DNA from: Marinobacter mobilis
Lineage (GTDB): Bacteria; Pseudomonadota; Gammaproteobacteria; Pseudomonadales; Oleiphilaceae
Direction: 5' to 3'
NCBI RefSeq assembly: GCF_900106945.1
Contig: NZ_FNNE01000002.1
Coordinates: 124,001 to 188,000, forward strand
DNA: 64,000 bases
Shown: positions 54,946 to 61,957 of the stretch, piece by piece
Layout: each line of letters begins with the position of its first letter
Position numbering within the stretch: the first letter of the stretch is position 1
Made by a program: the position numbers and the translations under genes
Notes under the pieces: generated by a model
What the model was told of the DNA's origin: nothing
Databases searched by the model: none
The model's input: the letters and a program-made list of their open reading frames with translations, nothing else

Positions 54946-55303
54946 GGGACCGAGCCTTTGAGCTGTCGGGCAGCTGGAGTCGCAGCAGCGCCAGAGTGCT
55001 GAGCACACTCAGGAACGTGCCCCCTACCAGCGCGAGGGCGATGGCAGGCCACTGGCCGTCGAAGCGGTTGCCAAGGAAGAACACCCCGACAACCCCCGGC
55101 ATCAGCAGTACGATCAGGATCGCAATCAGCTTCTGGCTGGCCAGGGCGACATCGTCGCGGACGCCTCCAGACAGCATGGCCCAGAGGCTCAGTAACAGCA
55201 TGCCGATGATGCCGCCACTGACCGGCCATTGGAACAGCAGACGCAGGGCTTCGCCCAGCATCAGAAACAGCAATAGGGTAAGGAAACCTCGTAACAGGGG
55301 CAT
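54938..55303 (-). CDS. lrgA: LrgA/CidA family membrane protein
   Basis: 121 residues with four membrane segments; holin-like CidA/LrgA family (LRLLFQWPVSGGIIGMLLL is the typical PLPGSVIGM-type stretch). It partners LrgB. The region 55304-55450 upstream carries two crossing inverted repeats that may form part of its control. Confidence 0.92.
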   Translation of the reverse strand: MPLLRGFLTLLLFLMLGEALRLLFQWPVSGGIIGMLLLSLWAMLSGGVRDDVALASQKLIAILIVLLMPGVVGVFFLGNRFDGQWPAIALALVGGTFLSVLSTLALLRLQLPDSSKARSHD

Positions 55304-55368
55304 AGGGCAGCCTTAATCTTCCGCAACAGCGTAGTCCATGAAAACCCGGCGCCATTATGGGGCGGAGA

Positions 55369-55425
55369 AGGGCGGGATGCTATCCGTAAAGCTCATCATC
55401 TGTCTTCCCGCCCTAGGCGGATAGC
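55369..55425. other. Two crossing inverted repeats upstream of lrgA
   Basis: AGGGCGGGA (55369-55377) matches TCCCGCCCT (55406-55414), and GCTATCCG (55379-55386) matches CGGATAGC (55418-55425). The two pairings interleave, so they cannot both form in a simple hairpin; in RNA they would make a pseudoknot-like fold with loops of 1, 19 and 3 bases. They lie 66-122 bases upstream of the lrgA start codon. Confidence 0.5.
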
Positions 55426-55832
55426 ACGGCAGGGACTTGTGTAAGCGGGGCAGAGGTAGGAACTTTCATGCCGCGGAAGCCCTCGGGCCACGCCAATGGA
55501 GTTGGTACTATTGTGCATGAATGTTAATAAAAGTTAATGAATTCCAAAGGTTAATAATGGCCGTTTGAGCGCCCCGGTTTTTGCTCTAAATACAGAAACA
55601 ATCCTGATACAAATTAATACCTCAGATTCCTTGTCAGTCAGCGCCCGCCGTCCTAGTTTTTGTTCAAAGAAGGCCGGATGTTGCAGGGCGAAATCGTTGC
55701 TTTCCGGCGCTTCAGGGTTTCATAGACGGACCTCGTGCGAAGGGAAGTTTTCAGTACATCGAACGATGCCCGACTGGTTGTGTAACTCGCTATTCAGAAA
55801 ACGCATTCGGCGTTTGGCAAGGGAGAAGTGGC
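55426..55832. other. Intergenic region with AT-rich direct repeats
   Basis: About 400 bases with no convincing gene; an open frame of 154 codons at 55565-56029 has unbiased composition, many Ser, Arg and Cys, and no ribosome site. Three GTTAAT repeats occur at 55523, 55533 and 55550, spaced 10 and 17 bases, in an AT-rich segment (55510-55620) that could hold the promoter of the downstream signalling operon. Confidence 0.4.
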
Positions 55833-55958
55833 GTGCAGAAAATTCATACCCCGCAGTCGGAATTCACTCGAAAGTCTTCTTCCCGGCAGGAGCCTTCACC
55901 GTCGATGTTACTTCGTTATCTCTCGGAAGTTGCCCATGCCCTCATGTTGACGGCATAG
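55833..55958 (+). CDS. Possible 41-residue leader or peptide of the signalling operon
   Basis: GTG start with GGGAG 7 bases ahead; the product begins VQKIHTPQSEFTRKSS and ends MLLRYLSEVAHALMLTA. The first half is polar and disordered, the second an amphipathic helix of about 17 residues, a shape seen in short docking peptides. The good ribosome site supports translation, but the length is marginal and it could be a chance frame. It precedes the receiver-like gene by 75 bases. Confidence 0.35.
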   Translation: MQKIHTPQSEFTRKSSSRQEPSPSMLLRYLSEVAHALMLTA

Positions 55959-56033
55959 CCAGACGTGTACCGGTCGCTCCGTCGTCGTGCCGGGTGACAA
56001 GACCATCATTTTTATTAATGCGAGGGTAAAGGT

Positions 56034-56984
56034 TTGAAATACCTTTCCAGTATCGGCCTTTCTGTAAAAGACGAAAACGTCCTCAAGTCGCTTATCGACT
56101 TGCTCGGGGCGCGCATGTCTGAGGAATGGCACTACAGGGACGACGTTCCGGCGGACGCCCTGCTGCTGGATGTTGATAACCCGGATGCCATTGCAACCTG
56201 GAAAATGAGGCCGGAGACAGCCCGGCGTAACACCATTGCCTACTCCAACAGTGAGCCCGGGTTCGCCCTTACCCGTCGCCTGGCCAAACCATTGAGAGCA
56301 GCCGAACTGATTGCGGTTCTGAAAGATATTGAACAGGCCAATGATGAGTTGGCGGTACCGGTGGTTGGCTCTGAGGCCACTGAGGTGACCACCTTGGCGG
56401 ATTGTGTGGACCGACAGGGCAATGGGGTGATGCGTCTGGCCTGTGGCGACCGGGAGGTCGTCATCGATAGGAGTCGTCAGCAGTTTTGCAGCTCCGAAAG
56501 TGGCGAATCGCTAGCGGCATTGTTGACTCTCCCGCTCCCGGAATACCAGATCAGCACCGGGGCGGACGTGCGGCTTCCGTCCGAAGCATCCGTTCGCTGG
56601 CAGGATCAGAAGGCGGTGTTATGGCTTGTTGGGCAATGCGGCTCTCATGGCAAGCTGCTCGATGGCGTTGACCGGAACGGACTCTTCAGGCTGAACCGCT
56701 GGCCTGGTTTTGGCCCGGTGCGGCCTTCTCATACAGTGCTTTCTCTGTGCTCTCTGCTGAGCCGTAAAAGCGCCATGGGGATTGCCGACATGAGGGAAGC
56801 CACCGGATTGCCAGAGTTCGACATCATCGCATTTATTAATGCCGCCTTCCTGACGGGAATCCTGGATATTCAGAGTGGGGACGTGGCAAGGCCAGAAACC
56901 GGAGCTGCCAAACCGGAGGTATCTACGGAGCGGAAGGGGCTGCTGGCAAAAATTCGCTCCCGGTTGGCCAATCCACGAACGTAA
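56034..56984 (+). CDS. Receiver-like and winged-helix-like protein of the GTPase cluster
   Basis: 316 residues. Best start is a TTG at 56034 (the AAATACCTTTCC reading); GGGTAAAGG precedes it. Residues 1-105 look like a response-regulator receiver: acidic pair D13-E14, strand DALLLDVDNPDA with D46 or D48 in the phospho-acceptor place, and K85-P86 in RLAKPLRAAELI. The middle is unassigned. Residues 230-285 (AMGIADMREATGLPEFDIIAFINAAFLTGIL) read like a winged helix similar to that in DUF4388/PATAN-type proteins. It is followed after 14 bases by the GTPase gene. Probably links a signal input to the GTPase; that is inference. Confidence 0.7.
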   Translation: MKYLSSIGLSVKDENVLKSLIDLLGARMSEEWHYRDDVPADALLLDVDNPDAIATWKMRPETARRNTIAYSNSEPGFALTRRLAKPLRAAELIAVLKDIEQANDELAVPVVGSEATEVTTLADCVDRQGNGVMRLACGDREVVIDRSRQQFCSSESGESLAALLTLPLPEYQISTGADVRLPSEASVRWQDQKAVLWLVGQCGSHGKLLDGVDRNGLFRLNRWPGFGPVRPSHTVLSLCSLLSRKSAMGIADMREATGLPEFDIIAFINAAFLTGILDIQSGDVARPETGAAKPEVSTERKGLLAKIRSRLANPRT

Positions 56985-56998
56985 GGGTCTAGCTGTCG

Positions 56999-57526
56999 AT
57001 GTCTGAAATAAAAATCATCATTACCGGAACACCGGGGGCGGGGAAAACCACCGCCATCGCAGCCATCAGTGAAACACCCCCGGTTCGTACCGATACCGCG
57101 ACCACGGATGAACTGTCTGAGGTCAAGGAACAAACCACGGTTGCCATGGACTTCGGGGAACTGACCCTGGAGGACGACCAGAAAGTATTTCTTTACGGTA
57201 CTCCGGGTCAGCGGCGTTTTGAGTTCATGTGGAAGATCCTGGTACAGGGCGGATTGGGACTGATCATCCTGGTGGACTGTACTCGTGAGGATCCTCTCGC
57301 TGACATGAAGATGTATCTGGAGAACTTCTCCGACTTTATTGCGGAAACCGGAGCAGTCATCGGTCTGGTCAAACGGGATATGACTGATACCCCACCCCTG
57401 GACGAGTTCTATCAGGCTCTGAATCAGCAGGGGCTGATGTTCCCGGTCTTTGAAGTGGATGTTCGGGAGCAGGGCGATGTCGCCCTGATGATCGATGCCC
57501 TGGTTTCCCTGCTTGAATATTCATAA
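56999..57526 (+). CDS. Small Ras-like GTPase of the roadblock-associated (MglA-like) family
   Basis: 175 residues. P-loop GTPGAGKTT (10-18), switch-I threonines in EQTTVAMDFGEL (46-47), and switch II GTPGQRRFEFMW (67-78), where the usual Asp of DxxG is Gly, as in other bacterial roadblock-linked GTPases. The base-specificity NKxD is VKRD (about 124-127): Lys and Asp kept, Asn replaced by Val, which could lower guanine selectivity. C-terminal end lacks a lipid-anchor Cys. It is flanked by two roadblock/LC7 genes downstream, the usual partners that act as GAPs or scaffolds for such GTPases. Confidence 0.88.
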   Translation: MSEIKIIITGTPGAGKTTAIAAISETPPVRTDTATTDELSEVKEQTTVAMDFGELTLEDDQKVFLYGTPGQRRFEFMWKILVQGGLGLIILVDCTREDPLADMKMYLENFSDFIAETGAVIGLVKRDMTDTPPLDEFYQALNQQGLMFPVFEVDVREQGDVALMIDALVSLLEYS

Positions 57527-57552
57527 CCGATGATCAGGACCAACCAAACACT

Positions 57553-57942
57553 ATGAGCCAGGTAAGAATCAGCGAAAACGGCGCCCAGTTTTGCCAGAGT
57601 GTCTTCGACGACATGATGACCCAGAGTGACGCAGTCTACGGCGTGTTGATATCAACCGTCGATGGTCATGATGTGGTCAAGTGTTTCAAGCAGGATATGC
57701 CGGCATCCAAGCTTGCGGCCATGATGAGTTCGGTGTTGGCGCTGGGTGAAACCGTGGCCATCGAGGCGGACCAGCAACAATGCCGCTATGTGATTGTAGA
57801 GAACAGTAATGGATATATCCTGACCCTGCGCCTGAAGGAAAAACTGGTGCTGACCGTGATTGCCCGGGCGAACGCGAACCTGGGGATGTTGCACAGTATT
57901 ACCCGTAGTGCTGTGGAAAAGCTGGCCGAAAAACTTAAATAA
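57553..57942 (+). CDS. Roadblock/LC7 domain protein 1
   Basis: 129 residues, one roadblock/LC7 domain over nearly the whole length: GVLISTVDGHDVVKCF, LAAMMSSVLALGETVAIEA, YVIVENSNGYILTLRL and VLTVIARANANLGMLHS. MglB-type roadblock proteins form dimers that bind a small GTPase and speed up its hydrolysis. Ribosome site is weak. It follows the GTPase gene by 26 bases. Confidence 0.88.
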   Translation: MSQVRISENGAQFCQSVFDDMMTQSDAVYGVLISTVDGHDVVKCFKQDMPASKLAAMMSSVLALGETVAIEADQQQCRYVIVENSNGYILTLRLKEKLVLTVIARANANLGMLHSITRSAVEKLAEKLK

Positions 57943-57987
57943 AGGCCGCGGTACACAGAAAACCCACCCTGAGAGAGAGTTTGTACA

Positions 57988-58395
57988 ATGGAAACACTGA
58001 ACGATATCTGCGAAGGAATTGTAGCGGAAGTAAATGATGGCCTGGGAGCTGCGGTGGTTGACCTGGATTCCGGGTTATTGCTCTCTGTTGCGCATAATGT
58101 GCCTTACTTTACCCAGAGTTATCTGGATGCGGTAGCGGCTGCGGCGGTTGATATGTTTCGTGGTAAAACCGTCAACACGGTCGAAAAACTGATTGCTTCC
58201 CAGCGTGGTACCGAGCTGAAACAGCTGGTGCAGGAAGTCCAGATGACAACGGAAAAGACGTTCCACTTCATGAGCATCGTGCCTGGTAAGCCCAATGCGC
58301 TCATGGTGCTGATTACCGGAAAGAAAGCAAACCTGGGTATGGGCTGGGCGGCCTTGCGCAGTGCCCTGCCCAAAGTGGCTCCGCTCTGCCCCTGA
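57988..58395 (+). CDS. Roadblock/LC7-like domain protein 2
   Basis: 135 residues, distinct from its neighbour but also roadblock-shaped: GLGAAVVDLDSGLLLSVAHN, SYLDAVAAAAVDMFRGK, KTFHFMSIVPGKPNALMVLITGKKANLGMGWAALRSAL. The GKKANLGMG stretch parallels ANANLGMLH in protein 1. Two unlike roadblock proteins may form a heterodimer on the GTPase. GAGAG lies before the ATG. An intrinsic terminator follows. Confidence 0.8.
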   Translation: METLNDICEGIVAEVNDGLGAAVVDLDSGLLLSVAHNVPYFTQSYLDAVAAAAVDMFRGKTVNTVEKLIASQRGTELKQLVQEVQMTTEKTFHFMSIVPGKPNALMVLITGKKANLGMGWAALRSALPKVAPLCP

Positions 58396-58413
58396 GCCTG
58401 CCGGCCTCGGCAA

Positions 58414-58444
58414 AGGTGGGAGCAGGCTCCCACCTGGCTTTTCC
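58414..58444 (+). terminator. Intrinsic terminator after the GTPase operon
   Basis: AGGTGGGAG and CTCCCACCT form a 9-bp stem (58414-58422 and 58427-58435) around CAGG, followed by GGCTTTTCC. The short T-run gives moderate strength. It lies between convergent genes and is close to symmetric in position. Confidence 0.7.
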
Positions 58445-58448
58445 TGTG

Positions 58449-60053
58449 TTACTTGCCCTGCAGTAACCTCGCTGCCAGCTGCGGAGGAAACTGGTGTTGG
58501 TTCAGGTCGTTGATGGTGGCCTGGATATCGTACTCTATGTTGTAGAACTGAAAGATCTGGGTTTCCGGGTCGAACAGTGCAAACTCCGCCCCTGTTTTAC
58601 CTCCTCTGGGCTGCCCTACGGAGCCCGGGCATACCAGGGCATGGGAAATGCCCTGCAGATCGAATGTTGCGTCCATGCTGTGACCATCGGTTTTGCCTTT
58701 ACGGTAGTACACGCCGGAAAGGTGGGTGTGGCCGTGCATGCAAAAGCGGATGTTACGGCTGCTGAGGTTGTCCAGGTTGTCTTCAAAGGTCATGCGGTAG
58801 ACATAGCCGTTGAAGAAGGATTTGTCCTGGGGAGCACCATGGAGTGCCAGCCATTGCTCGCCACGGGCCGACAGTGGAAGCTCCCTCAGCCAGGCCTTCT
58901 GGAGGTCAGAGAGTCTCGGAATGGTCCAGTCGATCACCCAGCGTGACATGGCTGAAAAGCCTTCCCGGGCTCCCCCCGTCGCCGCTGCATGATCATGGTT
59001 ACCCTTTATGATGTGCAGAGACGAACGCCGCAACAGGTCGATGCATTCGCCCGGATGGGGGCCATAGCCAACAATGTCACCCAGTACGATTCCGTAACTG
59101 ACCGAGTGGTGGGCGAGCGCCTCAAGAACGGCCTTCAGGGCCGGCAGGTTGGCGTGAATGTCAGCCAGAATAGCCACTTTTCCATGACCGGGCGAAAACA
59201 GCTGCTCCACCGGTAGCGAGTTGAGTGCGCCGGGTTTGGCCGCGCCGGTTCCAGTCGCATCGGTGGTTGAGCCGAGGCCATCACTGAGGGCCTTCATGCG
59301 TGCTCTCTGCTCGTCGTTCCCGGTATACAGATCGTGAAGGTGTTCCTGAATGACGGTGGCCCAGTGGTTGTCCGCAAAGGCGGTGACTACGGCCGCCCGA
59401 ATGGCCTGCCCCAGAGCCCTGAACAGTTCGTCGCCAAGGTTTTCATATTGCCTGACCCAGACCCCCAGAGCGCTGGAAAGGGCTGAAAAATCATCCCAGT
59501 TATAGAGATCGTCATCGAGGTAGTACAGGCTGCCGTCGGAATCGAGACCAAAATTTGAAAGGCCGGCATCCAGCATCTTCTCGAAACGCTCGGCCACCCC
59601 CAGATAGAGCGTGCTGTAGTCGCCGAAGACGGCGTCAAGCCGACGGTGATCACCATGAATCATGTATTGGTGAAGGGGGGTCAGCAGGGGGGTGGCGTTA
59701 CCGATCCAGATCTGGTCCTGATAGTGGATCAGCAGCCAGGTCTTGCTGGGGTGGTGAACGCCATAATTGCGTTCACTCTCCAGAGCCTTGCGTGCCCACT
59801 CCTCGGAGTTTTTCTGGTTCAGGTGCAGATTTGAATGAACCTTCAATACCAGGGTGGGCGACAGGAAAATGCTGGTTCCGGGGCGCCCGGTAAAGGATTC
59901 TCCATGCACCAGCTCCTGCTTTTCTCCGGTCAGCGCCTTGAAGGCATCATCCGTGGCAATCGCCTGCCCGGGCACCAGGGCGCCGATGATCTGCAGATTG
60001 TCCGGGCTGAGCATGTGGGCGATGTGTTCAAGTGGCAGGGGTGGGGTGGTCAT
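58449..60053 (-). CDS. Kinase-like / calcineurin-like phosphoesterase fusion protein
   Basis: 534 residues. Residues 1-270 read as a protein-kinase-like fold: strand LVLKVH with K71 in the VAIK position, E92/E94 in a following helix, and LDAGLSNFGLDSDGSLYYLDDD (D162, N167, D180-182) resembling the catalytic loop and DFG region. Residues 290-490 are a calcineurin-like phosphoesterase with a complete metal site: AILADIHAN (D298, H300), LGDIVGYGP (D326), GNHDH (N352-D354), ALHGAP (H405) and GHTH (H442, H444). The linker is rich in Ala, Gly and Thr. It is convergent with the GTPase-roadblock operon. Kinase identity is by motif only and may be a kinase-fold pseudoenzyme or a small-molecule kinase. 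Confidence 0.75.
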   Translation of the reverse strand: MTTPPLPLEHIAHMLSPDNLQIIGALVPGQAIATDDAFKALTGEKQELVHGESFTGRPGTSIFLSPTLVLKVHSNLHLNQKNSEEWARKALESERNYGVHHPSKTWLLIHYQDQIWIGNATPLLTPLHQYMIHGDHRRLDAVFGDYSTLYLGVAERFEKMLDAGLSNFGLDSDGSLYYLDDDLYNWDDFSALSSALGVWVRQYENLGDELFRALGQAIRAAVVTAFADNHWATVIQEHLHDLYTGNDEQRARMKALSDGLGSTTDATGTGAAKPGALNSLPVEQLFSPGHGKVAILADIHANLPALKAVLEALAHHSVSYGIVLGDIVGYGPHPGECIDLLRRSSLHIIKGNHDHAAATGGAREGFSAMSRWVIDWTIPRLSDLQKAWLRELPLSARGEQWLALHGAPQDKSFFNGYVYRMTFEDNLDNLSSRNIRFCMHGHTHLSGVYYRKGKTDGHSMDATFDLQGISHALVCPGSVGQPRGGKTGAEFALFDPETQIFQFYNIEYDIQATINDLNQHQFPPQLAARLLQGK

Positions 60054-60135
60054 GTCAGGACGCCTGGCTTTTAGGTTAACCCAAGCCTAGCCCAGTTCCT
60101 CGTATTTTGCCCATTGAATCAAGGTGATGAGGGGC

Positions 60136-60975
60136 TCAGCAGGTGTGTAGCGGCACCTTTGGGTGATCACTGGTTGGCGGCAGTAGTGGTTGCAGTTCGA
60201 CCCAGCTAAAGGTCGGCCCACTCTGGCAGACATAGCGGTGTTTGAGGTAACAGTGACCACAGGTACCTGCGGCACAGTGCATGCGTCGCTCCAGCGACAG
60301 CCAGATGGATTCTTCCGGGATGCCTCGCTGGATCAGGTCGCGGCCAAGAGCGGTCATCATGGCTTCAGGCCCACAGAGGAAGGCGGCCTGCGGGGTATGT
60401 CCCCAGGTTTGAAGAATCTTCGGCAGAGCATCGAGGGGCGTCTGGCGACCTGGGTGGTCGGGGTGATGTTCCACCACCTCGAATAATGCCAGCTGATCCT
60501 GCCAGCGAGCCCGCTCCCGGCTCAGTACCCGGGCTTCCAGACTGCGGGCACCGTAGATAAGGGCAACGGGAGCCTGACCGGATTCCAGCAGTCGATCGGT
60601 AAGACTGACCAGGGGGGCGAGTCCGCAGCCACCACCGATCACAAGAGCCGGGCCTTCGGGCTTTGTGGTGATGGGCCAGCCACGGCCGAAGGGGCCGCGG
60701 GCGCCGACAATCGCGCCCGGTTCCAACCGGAACAGGGCTCCGGTTACCGCCCCCATTTTCCGTACCAATGCCCACCAGTGCTGATGGCCGTCGGGAAGTT
60801 GGGTGAAGGTTAGCGGCACTTCTCCGACGCCGGGTACGGAGAGCATAAAGAATTGCCCGGGTTGGGTATCCGGCCACAGGCCGCTGTCTAGCAGCCGGAA
60901 GTGGAAATGGCGGGCATCCTCGCCATCGTCATAGAACTCGACCAGCTCGGCGGAGACAGGGGTGAGGCTATTCAT
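60136..60975 (-). CDS. Formate dehydrogenase/hydrogenase-like gamma subunit (FAD, NAD(P)H, 2Fe-2S)
   Basis: 279 residues of the ferredoxin-NADP reductase type (FNR) as in hydrogenase gamma and dihydroorotate dehydrogenase electron-transfer subunits. FAD-binding region DTQPGQFFMLSVPGVGEVPLTFT, NAD(P) motif VIGGGCGLAPLVSL, and the C-terminal 2Fe-2S set MHCAAGTCGHCYLKHRYVC. It would pass electrons between NAD(P)H and the Fe-S subunit encoded 5' of it. Start overlaps the end of the preceding gene by 8 bases. Confidence 0.86.
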   Translation of the reverse strand: MNSLTPVSAELVEFYDDGEDARHFHFRLLDSGLWPDTQPGQFFMLSVPGVGEVPLTFTQLPDGHQHWWALVRKMGAVTGALFRLEPGAIVGARGPFGRGWPITTKPEGPALVIGGGCGLAPLVSLTDRLLESGQAPVALIYGARSLEARVLSRERARWQDQLALFEVVEHHPDHPGRQTPLDALPKILQTWGHTPQAAFLCGPEAMMTALGRDLIQRGIPEESIWLSLERRMHCAAGTCGHCYLKHRYVCQSGPTFSWVELQPLLPPTSDHPKVPLHTC

Positions 60976-61957
60976 GGCAGATCCGTTTCATGACTGAGTG
61001 AACACCGATAACGCCGGGGCAGGTGACTTCGCAGCGGCCACAGCCAACGCAGCCGTAGCGGCCAAAATCCTGCCGGAAGTCATCGCTGAACTTGTGGTAC
61101 CAGAACCGTTGTACCCGGGCCCCGGCATCGGCACTGGGGTTGTGTTGGCTGGCTTCACGCTGGAACCCATCGTACAGGCAGGAGTCCCAGAACCGCCGCC
61201 GGCTGATGGTTTGTTCTGAAGACTGATCCTGAACCCCGTAGCAGGAACAGGTGGGGCACAGGCTGGTGCAGCCGGAGCAGCTCAGACACTGAATGCCCAG
61301 GTGCTGCCACAGATCTTCGGCGATTTCTCCGGCATTCAGCCGCCGTGCCCCTTCTACAATGTGGTGGTCATCCGGGAACTGCTGTTCGCAGTCCGCCAGT
61401 TGCTTATCCCGCAGTTGCTGCGCACATTCAGATGCCGCGGCGAGGCTCAGTCCCCGCAGGCTATCTTCTCCTTGGGTGCTGGTGGCGGTCAGCAGCCAGC
61501 CGTCGTCAAGGGGATGTAATACCAGGTCTGCGGTCCCGGCACGGGCCCCCGGGCCGGCGTCCACGGTCGGGCAGAATCCGTGTGTGCAGGGCGTGGTGCA
61601 CTCCAGTCCCACCAACAGCCCCTGCTGGCGACGAGCCTGGTAATGTGGGTCGTCGGCAAAGAACTGATCCTGGTAGGCAAGGGCAACGAGGTCACAGCTG
61701 CTGACGCCGATCAGGGCAAAAGGCTTGGGCCGCGGCAGCGTTTCCCTGAAATAGCGACCATCGAACTCGAAAACGTGTTCCTGCTCGGCAAAGAAAAAAC
61801 CTTTGGCCGAGCGCGCAGGCCGGCCTGCAACCAGAGGCGATGGCGTGGTCGCGTCCGTTTGAAACCAGTCCTGACGGGCGTCGTGTTGCCAGATCTGACG
61901 GGTTCGTCCGAGGTGCCGGGTGAGCTCCGCCAGATCGGTCAGGAAATAGGCCATCAT
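60968..61957 (-). CDS. Formate dehydrogenase/hydrogenase-like beta subunit (two 4Fe-4S)
   Basis: 329 residues. N-terminal domain of the hydrogenase-beta/coenzyme F420-type shape (GVSSCDLVALAYQDQFF with CTTPCTHGFCPTV), then two ferredoxin-type motifs, CLSCSGCTSLCPTC and CVGCGRCEVTCPG, that carry electrons. It is the sulfhydrogenase/HydB-like electron-transfer partner. Starts four bases inside the alpha subunit gene, so all three are translationally coupled. Two tandem ATGs at the start are equivalent. Confidence 0.86.
   Translation of the reverse strand: MMAYFLTDLAELTRHLGRTRQIWQHDARQDWFQTDATTPSPLVAGRPARSAKGFFFAEQEHVFEFDGRYFRETLPRPKPFALIGVSSCDLVALAYQDQFFADDPHYQARRQQGLLVGLECTTPCTHGFCPTVDAGPGARAGTADLVLHPLDDGWLLTATSTQGEDSLRGLSLAAASECAQQLRDKQLADCEQQFPDDHHIVEGARRLNAGEIAEDLWQHLGIQCLSCSGCTSLCPTCSCYGVQDQSSEQTISRRRFWDSCLYDGFQREASQHNPSADAGARVQRFWYHKFSDDFRQDFGRYGCVGCGRCEVTCPGVIGVHSVMKRICHE

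Noticed and set aside
55565..56029. A 154-codon open frame on the plus strand before the receiver-like gene
   Set aside because: No ribosome site, odd composition (Cys, Ser, Arg, Pro) and no gene-like third-position bias. It overlaps the better 41-codon frame at 55833-55958 in another frame.
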